Source: DATJLY01 sp035518375
GTDB taxonomy: Bacteria; Pseudomonadota; Alphaproteobacteria; ATCC43930; CGMCC-115725
DNA length: 64,000 nucleotides
Assembly (NCBI GenBank): GCA_035518375.1
Contig: DATIXQ010000136.1
Span: 1-64,000, forward strand
Direction: 5' to 3'
Shown: positions 7,896-15,712 of the stretch, one piece after another
How the letters are laid out: each line of letters starts with the position of its first letter
How positions within the stretch are numbered: the stretch's first letter is position 1
The notes under the pieces: generated by a model
Seen by the model: only the letters and a program-made list of their open reading frames with translations
Databases searched by the model: none
What the model was told of the DNA's origin: nothing
Translations under genes and position numbers: made by a program

Positions 7896-7916
7896 CCGGG
7901 CTGACAAGACGCCCGG
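7896..7916 (-). other. Intercistronic hairpin between rpmA and obgE
   Basis: CCGGGC (7896-7901) and GCCCGG (7911-7916) form a perfect 6-bp stem with a 9-base loop in the 40-bp gap between rpmA and obgE. It lacks a U-tract, so if functional it is more likely an RNA processing or attenuating structure than a full terminator. Confidence 0.3.
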
Positions 7917-7921
7917 AAAGC

Positions 7922-8200
7922 TCAGTCGGCGGCCTCGGACGCCGGCGCCGCGGGCACGACCGAGATGAATGTCCTGCCGCGCGTTGTCGTGTGGAACTCG
8001 ACCGCCCCCGTCACCCTGGCGTAGAGCGTGTGGTCGCGGCCCTGGCCGACATTGTGGCCGGGGTGGAACTTGGTGCCGCGCTGGCGCACGAGGATATTGC
8101 CCGGCACGACGATCTCGCCGCCGAACTTCTTGACGCCGAGGCGGCGGCCGGCGCTGTCGCGCCCGTTGCGCGAGGAGCCGCCCGCTTTCTTGTGTGCCAT
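7922..8200 (-). CDS. rpmA: 50S ribosomal protein L27
   Basis: L27 sits at the peptidyl-transferase centre of the 50S subunit. The 92-residue product has the family signature MAHKKAGGSSRNGRDS, GVKKFGGE, the IVVPGNILVRQRG segment and the FHPGHNVGQGRDHTLYA core. The start at 8200 is fixed by the MAHKK N-terminus and an AGGAGG 4-9 bases upstream. The N-terminus lacks the extension that some Firmicutes cleave. It follows rplU by 8 bp and is clearly cotranscribed with it. Confidence 0.98.
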   Translation of the reverse strand: MAHKKAGGSSRNGRDSAGRRLGVKKFGGEIVVPGNILVRQRGTKFHPGHNVGQGRDHTLYARVTGAVEFHTTTRGRTFISVVPAAPASEAAD

Positions 8201-8208
8201 GGGGCCTC

Positions 8209-8526
8209 CTAGCCGGCGGAGATGCCGGTGATGCGCAGTACCGTCAGATCCTGGCGATGGCCGCGTTTGCGGCGATAATTGTGACGCCGCTTCTTTTTGA
8301 AGATGATGACCTTGTCCGCCTTCGTCTGCGACACGACCTCGGCCGTCACCGAGGCACCCGAAAGCGCGGGCTTGCCGGCGCGCAGGGACGCGCCCTCGCC
8401 GCCCACCATGAGCACGTCGTCGAGCGTGACCGACGCGCCCGGCTCGACCGCGAGCCGCTCGACCTCGATCACGTCGTCCTTGGCGACGCGGTATTGCTTT
8501 CCGCCGGTGCGGATCACTGCGAACAT
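8209..8526 (-). CDS. rplU: 50S ribosomal protein L21
   Basis: L21 binds 23S rRNA domain V together with L20. The 105-residue protein has the diagnostic MFAVIRTGGKQYRV start, the VEPGASVTLDDVLMVG strand and the basic IIFKKKRRHNYRRKRGHRQ loop with the C-terminal TVLRITGI. It is the first gene of rplU-rpmA-obgE. A strong sigma-70 promoter and a 5'-end hairpin lie directly upstream. Confidence 0.98.
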   Translation of the reverse strand: MFAVIRTGGKQYRVAKDDVIEVERLAVEPGASVTLDDVLMVGGEGASLRAGKPALSGASVTAEVVSQTKADKVIIFKKKRRHNYRRKRGHRQDLTVLRITGISAG

Positions 8527-8553
8527 GGGGCTGGTCCCGAGCCGAAAATCGAA

Positions 8554-8573
8554 CGGACGGGGTGGCCCGTCCG
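8554..8573 (-). promoter_or_regulatory. Hairpin in the rplU 5' leader
   Basis: CGGACGGG (8554-8561) and CCCGTCCG (8566-8573) form a perfect 8-bp stem with a 4-base loop. With the promoter at 8583-8610, transcription should start near 8576, so the hairpin would be at the very 5' end of the mRNA and about 27 bases ahead of the rplU ATG. That placement would suit mRNA stabilisation or autogenous control by L21, but there is no direct evidence for either. Confidence 0.45.
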
Positions 8574-8582
8574 CGCCGCGCG

Positions 8583-8610
8583 ACTATAGCGGCAGAGCCT
8601 TGCCTGTCAA
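8583..8610 (-). promoter_or_regulatory. Sigma-70-type promoter for rplU-rpmA-obgE
   Basis: On the minus strand the -35 element is a perfect TTGACA (8605-8610) and the -10 element is TATAGT (8583-8588), separated by 16 bases. It is the best promoter match I saw in the window and faces rplU, whose ATG is about 57 bases downstream. Confidence 0.75.
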
Positions 8611-8629
8611 CCGCGCGGGGCGATATAAG
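8600..8629 (+). promoter_or_regulatory. Probable tRNA-Ser promoter, overlapping the divergent rplU promoter
   Basis: On the plus strand a TATAAG -10 element (8624-8629) and a weaker TTGCCT -35 (8600-8605) are 18 bases apart. Transcription would start near 8636, ten bases before the mature tRNA. The -35 region overlaps the -35 of the rplU promoter on the other strand, so the two polymerases would compete. Confidence 0.45.
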
Positions 8630-8645
8630 CCCGCGGTCCGCCGCG

Positions 8646-8737
<92 letters not shown>

Positions 8738-8918
8738 CAGCGCCGCTAAATGCCCAATATGCCGAGGCTTATCCCGTAGGCGGCCAGGCCCCAACGAGCG
8801 GACAAGCGGGTGAAGAGCGGCGCCCGTCGTCGTAAGCTTGTGGAGCTGTGGCGCGGCTCACGCGATGCTTCCATGGAGCGGCGGGCGGGGACCCGGGCAG
8901 CTAGGGGGCAATGCGCCA

Positions 8919-10085
8919 ATGAAGATCACCGATATCCGCACCACGGCACTGAGCTATCCCTGTGATCCGCCCTATGGCAGCGCCGGCGGAATGCAGGCGC
9001 GCCGCGGCGCTTTGCTGGTCACAGTCGAGACTGACGAGCGCGTCGTTGGCATCGGCGAGGCCGGGCTCGGCGGCGGCGCCACGGCCGCTGTCATCGAGAA
9101 GACTCTGAAGCCGATGCTGATCGGCGAGGACCCGCTCCAGATCGAAGGGCTGTGGCAGAAGATGTTCGCCCGCACGCGCCAGTTCGGACGGCGCGGCATC
9201 GCGATGAACGCGATCAGCGGCATCGACATCGCGCTGTGGGATATCGCCGGCAAGGTCGCGCGGATGCCGCTGTGGCGGCTCCTCGGCGGCTGCCGCGACC
9301 GCGTCGAGGCCTATGCCTCGGGCGGCTTCTATTCCGAGGGCAAGTCGGTCGATGATCTTGCCGCCGAGGCCGAAAGCTACCGCGCCCGCGGCTTCAAGGG
9401 CATGAAGATGAAAGTGGGCCGCAACCCCTCGACCCAGACCCATCTGCGCCATCTGGCCGAGCACGCCGGGAGCTGCGTCGTCGAACCCGAGGAAGATATC
9501 GCCCGCGTCGCCGCGGTGCGCCGGGCGCTTGGACCACACGCCAAGCTGATGGTCGACGTCAACTGCGCCTGGAGCCCGGCGATGGCGATCGAGATGGGAC
9601 GCGCCTTCGAGCCCTACAACCTGTACTGGATCGAGGAGCCGGTCGCGACCGACGACATCGACGGCAGCGCCCAGGTCGCCGCGGCCTTGGCGACGCCGAT
9701 TGCCGGCTACGAGACCGAAATCGGGATCTACGGCTTCCGCGAATTGATCGCCCGCAATGCCGTCGACATCGTCCAGACCGACATCGCTTGGACCGGCGGC
9801 TTCTCCGAATGCCGGCGTATCGCGGCCTTGGCCCAGGCGCATCATCGCATGGTCGCGCCGCACGCCTTCGCCGGCGCGGTGTTGCTCGCCGCCTCGCTGC
9901 ATTTCATCGCATCGATCCCGAACGGCCTCATCCTCGAATTCGACCAGAACCCGAACGGATTGCGCGACGAGCTTTTGAAAGAGCCGATAGAGGCAGAGAA
10001 GGACGGCACCATCCGGCTGTCGGAACGGCCGGGCCTCGGCATCGAGCTCGACCCCGCCGCGGTCGAGCGTTTTCGCAGCGCGTGA
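8919..10085 (+). CDS. Mandelate racemase/muconate lactonizing enzyme family protein
   Basis: A 388-residue enolase-superfamily enzyme that abstracts an alpha-proton from a carboxylate substrate. The catalytic set is complete: KxK at K163-M-K165, metal ligands D213 (MVDVN), E239 (YWIEEP) and E265 (GYETE), and a D288/H315 dyad (VQTDI; VAPHAF). The Lys plus His-Asp arrangement puts it in the mandelate racemase subgroup, which includes sugar-acid dehydratases and racemases. The N-terminal capping domain spans about residues 1-125. The ATG at 8919 opens with the usual MKITDI. It stands alone on the plus strand and ends near a convergent unknown gene. Substrate unknown. Confidence 0.88.
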   Translation: MKITDIRTTALSYPCDPPYGSAGGMQARRGALLVTVETDERVVGIGEAGLGGGATAAVIEKTLKPMLIGEDPLQIEGLWQKMFARTRQFGRRGIAMNAISGIDIALWDIAGKVARMPLWRLLGGCRDRVEAYASGGFYSEGKSVDDLAAEAESYRARGFKGMKMKVGRNPSTQTHLRHLAEHAGSCVVEPEEDIARVAAVRRALGPHAKLMVDVNCAWSPAMAIEMGRAFEPYNLYWIEEPVATDDIDGSAQVAAALATPIAGYETEIGIYGFRELIARNAVDIVQTDIAWTGGFSECRRIAALAQAHHRMVAPHAFAGAVLLAASLHFIASIPNGLILEFDQNPNGLRDELLKEPIEAEKDGTIRLSERPGLGIELDPAAVERFRSA

Positions 10086-10151
10086 GGGGCGCGCCCGCCA
10101 TTCCGGAATGCGGCGACGCGCTTCCACTCAGCTCCAGACTGAAGCCGAAAC

Positions 10152-10616
10152 TCAGACTGGCTGCCAGCGCACGTCCTTGAGGCGCACGAGGCGCACAGCG
10201 CCGGTGCGGAGGTCGAGCTTGGCGCCCAATTCGAGCTCGCCGACGATCTCGATCGGCTGCGCCGGATCGACGAAGCCGCTTTCGCGCTCGAGAAGCGCCA
10301 GGACCATGTCGTCGGGCCAGTTCGTGCCGGGATCGCAGAACGGGCAGGTGATGACCGGCGCGCGCGTCAGCACGAAGAAGTCGCCGCGCTCGAGATCCGG
10401 CGGCGCCATATAGCCGCGGATGCGCACGGTTTGGCCCGCGAGGTCCCTCGCGCGCTCGCCGAGGCGCAGGCCGATCGCGCCAACCGTCGCGTAGATATCC
10501 TTGAAAGCGAGCACCGGATAGTTGTGCGTCGCCGGCGGCAGCGGGCCGAAAGCGTCGGCCGGCAGGATGCCGGGATGCTTTCGCCCGTGCTGCGAGAGGA
10601 GCCGCGAGAGCGTCAT
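10152..10616 (-). CDS. Conserved hypothetical protein with CPFC motif
   Basis: A 154-residue protein without signal peptide or membrane segment. A central beta-rich part contains VRIRGYMAPPD, FFVLTRAPVITCPFCDPG and IEIVGELELGA, a layout resembling OB-fold-like DUF3299-type proteins in which a CxxC site follows a strand. That resemblance is my reading, not a confirmed family hit. It begins 2 bp after the stop of the upstream amidohydrolase on the same strand, so it is the last gene of the 10.1-17.4 kb operon. The CPFC pair could bind metal or be redox-active. Confidence 0.6.
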   Translation of the reverse strand: MTLSRLLSQHGRKHPGILPADAFGPLPPATHNYPVLAFKDIYATVGAIGLRLGERARDLAGQTVRIRGYMAPPDLERGDFFVLTRAPVITCPFCDPGTNWPDDMVLALLERESGFVDPAQPIEIVGELELGAKLDLRTGAVRLVRLKDVRWQPV

Positions 10617-10618
10617 CC

Positions 10619-12244
10619 TCAGAGTCCTTCGCGGTGGACCGCGCGCCCGCCAACGAGCGTGAGATGGGCGCGGATGTGCTTCAGGCGGTCGGGCGGCACG
10701 GTCAGCGGATCGTCGCTCAGGACCGCGAGGTCGGCGAGCTTGCCGACCTCGAGCGTACCGACCCTATCGTCGAGGAACGAGGCCTCAGCGCTGCCGCGCG
10801 TGTAAAGCGCGAGCGCCGTCGCGACGTCGATCCCTTCCTCGGGCCCGAGCGCGCGGATCTTGTCCTGCATGTAGACGTTGCGCGTCACCATCCACCAGAT
10901 CGACTCGAACGGGTTCCAATCCACCACAGGCGCGTCGGTACCACCGCCCGTGGGAATCCCGGCCGCGACGATGGTGCGGATCGGGATCGAGCGCGCGGCG
11001 CGCTCCTCGCCCCAATAGCGCAGCATGTTGTGGCCCAATTTCACCGGCTGGTCTTGCACCGTCGCACGCAGCCCCATGCGTTTGATCCGCGCGAGCGCCT
11101 TGTCGCTCGGCAGGAAGATGTGCACCATCACCCAGCGCATGGCGCCGACCGGGTATTTCTCCGCCACCTCTTCGACCGCGTCGAGAATGGCATCGATCGC
11201 GGCGTCGCCGACCATGTGAACCTGGAACTGCCAGCCGCGCTCGGCCGCGATCGTGAGCATCTCCTTGAGCTCGCCGATGCCGCCCGGCGGCAAAATGAGC
11301 TTGCCGACGAAGGCCGGATCCGTCTGCTCGCCTTCGACCACGCGGTAGGGATCGTGCATGTAGGCAGCCTCGATGCCGCCGTCGGCGGAGAACTTGAAGC
11401 CGCCGATCCTGAGCCAGTCGTCGCCGAATTCGGGCGCGAGAATGGACGAGAGCGCGCTCACATCGTCGACGCAGTGGACGCGCTGCAGGATGCGGACGCG
11501 CGTCGTCATCGCCTTTTGCCGCCACAGCTCCATGTAGGCCGCGATCTCCTCGAGCGTGAGGCCCGGCTCGAGCGTGCTGGTGACGCCGCGGCTGTTCAGC
11601 TTCTTCGTAAAGAGCTTCAGCCCCTCGATATGCTCGGCACGCGAGGGCGGCGGCACGTGCTTCAAGACGAGGCTGAAGGCCGAGCGCTCGATGAGCGGGC
11701 CCGTCGGCTCCCCGGTCACCGGGTCGCGCACGATGACGCCGCCCTCGGGGTCGCGCGTCGCCTTGGTGATGCCGGCGATCGCGAGCGCGGCGCTGTTGGC
11801 GACGACGACGTGGCCGCCGCGGCGCAGGATCACGGGATTGTCGGGCGTCGCCGCGTCGAGCTCGAAGCGCGTGGGCAGGCGGCCCTCGGCGAGCTGGCTT
11901 TCGTGCCAGCCGCTGCCGCCGCGGATCCAGGTTCCCTTGGGCGTCGTCCGCGCGCGCGCGGCGAAGGCCGCTTGCACGTCGGTGATGGAGCGAGCGCTCG
12001 CAAGCGAGACCGCAAGCTCGTTCTGCCCGCCCATCACGGTGTGAATGTGGCTGTCGAAGAGGCCGGGGATGACGGTGCGCCCGCCGAGATCGATCACCTC
12101 CGTGCCGCGCCCCGCGAGCGCCTCGGCATCCTCGCCCAATGCCAGGATGCGCCCGCCCGCAACCGCCAGCGCGCGGGTACGCGAGCGCCGGTCGTCGAAG
12201 GTCAGGAACTCACCGTTCCGAAGGACGAGGTCGGCGGCGATCAT
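10619..12244 (-). CDS. YtcJ-like metal-dependent amidohydrolase
   Basis: A 541-residue amidohydrolase of the YtcJ/AepA-like group. It has the N-terminal sandwich, the HxH metal motif (FDSHIHTVMGG; H66, H68), the family's FKFSADGGIEA segment, FQVHMVGDAAID and the late GGGTDAP aspartate, closing with LEVGKLADLAVL. The ATG at 12244 is chosen because the protein then opens as MIAADLVLRNGEFLTFDD, with GGGAG upstream. It follows the second permease gene by 19 bp and is part of the transporter operon, which suggests it hydrolyses the imported compound or a product of it. Reported family activities include amide and carbamate hydrolysis; the substrate here is unknown. Confidence 0.88.
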   Translation of the reverse strand: MIAADLVLRNGEFLTFDDRRSRTRALAVAGGRILALGEDAEALAGRGTEVIDLGGRTVIPGLFDSHIHTVMGGQNELAVSLASARSITDVQAAFAARARTTPKGTWIRGGSGWHESQLAEGRLPTRFELDAATPDNPVILRRGGHVVVANSAALAIAGITKATRDPEGGVIVRDPVTGEPTGPLIERSAFSLVLKHVPPPSRAEHIEGLKLFTKKLNSRGVTSTLEPGLTLEEIAAYMELWRQKAMTTRVRILQRVHCVDDVSALSSILAPEFGDDWLRIGGFKFSADGGIEAAYMHDPYRVVEGEQTDPAFVGKLILPPGGIGELKEMLTIAAERGWQFQVHMVGDAAIDAILDAVEEVAEKYPVGAMRWVMVHIFLPSDKALARIKRMGLRATVQDQPVKLGHNMLRYWGEERAARSIPIRTIVAAGIPTGGGTDAPVVDWNPFESIWWMVTRNVYMQDKIRALGPEEGIDVATALALYTRGSAEASFLDDRVGTLEVGKLADLAVLSDDPLTVPPDRLKHIRAHLTLVGGRAVHREGL

Positions 12245-12263
12245 ATGGCGGCTCCCTTCTCCA

Positions 12264-13019
12264 TCACTTGTAGGCGACGAGGCGCGACAGCGGATCGAGC
12301 ACCAGCTTCTCGCCGGCGAGGAACAGCAGCACGATCGCGAAGCAGGTCGCGTAAACGGTGGCGGCGTCGGACACGATCTCGGCCTTGAGCATGAGATATC
12401 CCAGGCCGCTCGAGACGCCGAACAGTTCCGCCACCAGCGCGATCTTCCAGGCAATGCCATAGGCGATGCGGATCGCCGCCATGAGGTATGGCAGCAGCAT
12501 CGGCACCACGATCTTGCGGAACCGGCGCCCGCCCAGACGCGTGAAACTCGATCCCATCTCGAGCAGCTCGGTGTCGAGCTCTTTCAGCCCTTCGAGGATG
12601 TTGATGAGGCAGAAGGGCGTCAGCACCGCGACTTCGACGAAGATCACGGCGGCGTTGGTCGTGCCGAACCAGATCATGGCGAGGATGGCCCACCCGACCG
12701 ACGGGAAGGAATTGAGGAAGGGTGCGATCCGGTCCCGCACGATCGCGTCCGCGATCGGCCACCGATAGGGAACGACGGCGAGCGCGCCGCCGATCAGCGT
12801 CGAAAGCGCGACCGCGGCCACGACGCGCGCTGTGCTTGCGGCCGTGTCGGCAAGGAGCGCGGGCGTGAGGAAGAGGCCTGCGAGCGTTTCCACAACGCGC
12901 CACGGGCTTGGCATCACGAAATCCGGCAGGCCCATCGACAGGAGCCACCATCCGAGGATGGCCGCCACGACAAGCCCGTCCGCGATCGCCCGCTCGGCGA
13001 AACGCCGCGAGAGCGTCAT
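12264..13019 (-). CDS. ABC transporter permease (SsuC/TauC-like), second of pair
   Basis: A 251-residue inner-membrane permease with about six hydrophobic segments and the cytoplasmic EAA loop (ELLEMGSSFTRLGG ... FRKIVVPMLLPYL) that contacts the ATPase. Its ATG at 13019 overlaps the stop of the upstream permease by four bases (ATGA), indicating translational coupling. It pairs with the permease at 13016-13828 to form a heterodimeric channel, unlike the homodimeric SsuC/TauC. The chosen start gives a normal family length. Confidence 0.88.
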   Translation of the reverse strand: MTLSRRFAERAIADGLVVAAILGWWLLSMGLPDFVMPSPWRVVETLAGLFLTPALLADTAASTARVVAAVALSTLIGGALAVVPYRWPIADAIVRDRIAPFLNSFPSVGWAILAMIWFGTTNAAVIFVEVAVLTPFCLINILEGLKELDTELLEMGSSFTRLGGRRFRKIVVPMLLPYLMAAIRIAYGIAWKIALVAELFGVSSGLGYLMLKAEIVSDAATVYATCFAIVLLFLAGEKLVLDPLSRLVAYK

Positions 13020-13828
13020 GATGCGAAGCCCGCATCGGGCCTGCTCCACCGCGCCTGCAACGGCGCGAAAACGAAGCGATCGGTGCCATAAACAAAAAGG
13101 ATGATGACGACGACCACCACCAGGATGAGGCGGATGTCGAAATTCTGCTGCGCCAGGTTGAAAAGATAGCCCAAGCCCGTGCGGCCGCCGAACAGCTCGG
13201 CCGCGAGCGCCACCTTCCACGACACGCCGAAGCTCACGCGCAGGGTCGCGAACACGAACGGCATGAGCCCGGGTAGCACGATCTTGGTGAATTCGCGCCA
13301 GCGATTGCGTGTGAAGCTCGCCGCCATTTCCAGGAGCTCGCGGTCGAGCGTCTCGAGCCCTTCGCGCAGGTTGATGATGGCAAAAGGCGTCAGCACGACG
13401 GCGATCGCAAATACGATGGTGAATTCGTTGATCCCGAACCACACGATCGAAAGGAGCGTCCAGCCGATGCCGGAGAAGGAATTGAGGAAGGGCGAGATGC
13501 GCCCGTGCACGGCGAGCCGGAGCACCGGCAGGTAGTATGCCGCGAGCGCGAGCGCGCCGCCGACGAGGAGCGACGCGGCCATTCCGGCGATGATGTGCGC
13601 AAGCGAGGCGAAGGCCTGCTTGTAGAGATTGTATGTGGTGAAGAACTGGACGAGCCGCAGTGCCACATCGACGGGGCCCGGCAGCACGTAGCGCGGAACC
13701 GTCAGGCTATAGCCCCACCACGCCGCGAGGAAAGCGAGCGTGAAGAGGTGCGCGCCCAGCCGCGCAGATCGCCGCTCATCCGGCGGCTTGTGTTCGGCGC
13801 CAGGCGCGAGGCTACTCGCGGATCGCAT
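13016..13828 (-). CDS. ABC transporter permease (SsuC/TauC-like), first of pair
   Basis: A 270-residue permease with a short hydrophilic N-terminus, about six transmembrane segments and an EAA loop reading ELLEMAASFTRNRW ... FTKIVLPGLMPF. It overlaps the binding-protein gene by 17 bases at its 5' end and the second permease by four at its 3' end. The two permeases are clearly homologous (INEF/TTNAA, LTPFAIINL/LTPFCLINI), so they arose by duplication. Confidence 0.88.
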   Translation of the reverse strand: MRSASSLAPGAEHKPPDERRSARLGAHLFTLAFLAAWWGYSLTVPRYVLPGPVDVALRLVQFFTTYNLYKQAFASLAHIIAGMAASLLVGGALALAAYYLPVLRLAVHGRISPFLNSFSGIGWTLLSIVWFGINEFTIVFAIAVVLTPFAIINLREGLETLDRELLEMAASFTRNRWREFTKIVLPGLMPFVFATLRVSFGVSWKVALAAELFGGRTGLGYLFNLAQQNFDIRLILVVVVVIILFVYGTDRFVFAPLQARWSRPDAGFAS

Positions 13829-14801
13829 CTTTCCAGACCACGCTCTCCGCTTTGGGGTAGTTGCCCATGAGGCCCAACGCCTTGGCGTTCTCCCACACCA
13901 CCTCCATCGAGCGGAGATCGCCCGCGCTTACGTCGCCGGGGAAGATCGAATAGTCCTTGAGCCACCAGCCAAAGAACTCCGGCGCGATGTGGAATTGGTC
14001 GGCGATCGCTTTGCCGACTTCGTCGGTATGTTCGTTGGCGTAATCGACCGACGCCTTGATCATGCGGTCGAATTCCTTGTAGTCGTCGGGATGCGCGTCG
14101 ATCCGCTCCGGATAAGCCACGTTGACGGCCGAGACCTGGTTCACGTGGAAGAGCTCGACGATATCCTTGGCGGTCGGCAGCAGCGACCGGTAGTCGCCCG
14201 ATTTGATCGCCTGGAACGCCTGGAGATGGATCAAGTTGGCGGCCTCAATGTGATCGGTCTGCAGCGCGCCCAGAAGCTCCGTCGCCGGCATCTGCACCCA
14301 CTTGTAGTCTCCGTTGTCGTAGGAGACGTTCACTTGATGCGCCTTCCACAGCGCAATGCGGGTCCACGTCGTGCCCGTCGATTGCAGCGCCGTATCGCCC
14401 ACCGTCTTGCCCTTGAGATCGGCGAGCGTCTTGTAGGGGCTGCCGCTCTTCACCCACATGCCGCCGCTCACGGGGCTCGCGACCGAGCGCAGCGCGGTCG
14501 AGAGCATCTCCATCTTGAGCCCTTCGTCGAGCGCGCGCGGGATCGACAGCACCGCGTTCATGACGACGTCGTACTGCTTCGTGGTCGTCGATTGGATGAG
14601 CGCGGGAATGGGAAGCGGCGTCGCCACGATGTCGACGGTGGGCGACGTCACCTTGCCGCTCTTGATCCCATAGAGCACGCCTTCGAGCGCGGGATCGATG
14701 AGATAGGCATAGCTGATCTTGTCCTTGGCCGCGGCCGCGAGCGGGAACGCAAGGCCGATCGCGAGCGCGCCCGCGGCGAGAAGGGAGGCGGTCGTCTTCA
14801 T
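13812..14801 (-). CDS. ABC transporter substrate-binding protein (NMT1/SsuA-like)
   Basis: A 329-residue periplasmic binding protein with signal peptide (LLAAGALAIGLAFPLAAAA, cleavage near residue 25). The mature part has the ADLKGKTVGDTALQSTG hinge region common to taurine/sulfonate/aromatic-type receptors. This one, unlike most binding proteins in the window, sits inside a complete ABC operon with ATPase upstream and two permeases downstream. AAAGGA lies about 13 bases before the ATG. Confidence 0.88.
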   Translation of the reverse strand: MKTTASLLAAGALAIGLAFPLAAAAKDKISYAYLIDPALEGVLYGIKSGKVTSPTVDIVATPLPIPALIQSTTTKQYDVVMNAVLSIPRALDEGLKMEMLSTALRSVASPVSGGMWVKSGSPYKTLADLKGKTVGDTALQSTGTTWTRIALWKAHQVNVSYDNGDYKWVQMPATELLGALQTDHIEAANLIHLQAFQAIKSGDYRSLLPTAKDIVELFHVNQVSAVNVAYPERIDAHPDDYKEFDRMIKASVDYANEHTDEVGKAIADQFHIAPEFFGWWLKDYSIFPGDVSAGDLRSMEVVWENAKALGLMGNYPKAESVVWKDAIRE

Positions 14802-14810
14802 GGCTGTTGT

Positions 14811-15677
14811 CTATCCTTTTCCCGAATCTCGTTCATCGCCCTCTTCGCCCGCGCCGGGCTCGAGCTGCCGGAACAGGTGGTGGAGCCGCTCGCGCTGGGC
14901 GCGGAGCGCGGGCGTCTTATCGATGTCGCGCGGCCGCTCGTGCGCGATCGCGATCGTCTCGATGACGCGCGTCGGCTTGTTCGACATGAGCAGCACGCGG
15001 TCGGCGAGGACGAGCGCCTCGTCGATGTCATGCGTCACGAAGACGATGGTCTTTGCCGTCTTCTCCCAGATCGCGATCACCTCGGCCCGAAGACGTCGCC
15101 GCGTATTGAGGTCGAGCGCCGCGAAAGGCTCATCCATGAGGATGATCTTGGGCTCGACCGCAAGCGCGCGGGCGATCGCGACGCGCTGGCGCTCGCCGCC
15201 CGACAGCATGCGTGGATATTTCTCGGCGTCGCGCGCAAGCCCGACAAGATCGAGAAGCGCATTGGCCCTCTCCTCGCGCTCGCGCTTTGCCGCGCTGCCG
15301 AAGCGCAGCTCCATCGCCAGCATGACGTTGCCGAGCGCCGTCCGCCACGGCACGAGCCGCGGCGCCTGGAACACATAGGCGATCCGATCCCACGCCTCGG
15401 ACGGATCTCGGCCGTCCACCGCGACAGTGCCTTCCGAGGCCGGCAACAGCCCGCCGATCAAACGCAAGCAGGTGGACTTGCCGCAGCCCGAGGGACCGAG
15501 AATGCATAAGAACTCGCCGTCGCTGGCGCCGAAATCGAGGGCGTCATAGATGCGCTCGCCCGCGAGCGTGACCGAGACATCCTTGATGTCAATGATTGCG
15601 GGCCGCCGCGCCGGCGCGGTCGGCATCGCGGCGAGACGTCCTTCCACCTCGCTTTCGTCGTTGCCTCGATCGCGCAT
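14811..15677 (-). CDS. ABC transporter ATP-binding protein (SsuB/TauB-like)
   Basis: A 288-residue ATPase with Walker A GPSGCGKST (61-69), Q-loop YVFQAPRLVPW, signature LSGGERQRVAIARAL, Walker B IILMDEPFAALD and the H-loop FVTHDIDEAL. It energises import through the two permeases encoded downstream. The start at 15677 gives an N-terminal extension of about 17 residues. An in-frame ATG at 15626 (MPTAPARR), preceded by GAAGGA, is an equally plausible start. It lies 35 bp downstream of the CoA ligase gene. Confidence 0.92.
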   Translation of the reverse strand: MRDRGNDESEVEGRLAAMPTAPARRPAIIDIKDVSVTLAGERIYDALDFGASDGEFLCILGPSGCGKSTCLRLIGGLLPASEGTVAVDGRDPSEAWDRIAYVFQAPRLVPWRTALGNVMLAMELRFGSAAKREREERANALLDLVGLARDAEKYPRMLSGGERQRVAIARALAVEPKIILMDEPFAALDLNTRRRLRAEVIAIWEKTAKTIVFVTHDIDEALVLADRVLLMSNKPTRVIETIAIAHERPRDIDKTPALRAQRERLHHLFRQLEPGAGEEGDERDSGKG

Positions 15678-15712
15678 CGGCTATCTTCGTTCCCCGTACC
15701 GAAGACAATAGC

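Noticed and set aside
10634..12388. A 584-residue plus-strand open frame opposite the YtcJ-like amidohydrolase
   Set aside because: Its composition (Arg, Asp, His, Ala) is the antisense signature of the real gene and it has no recognisable domain.
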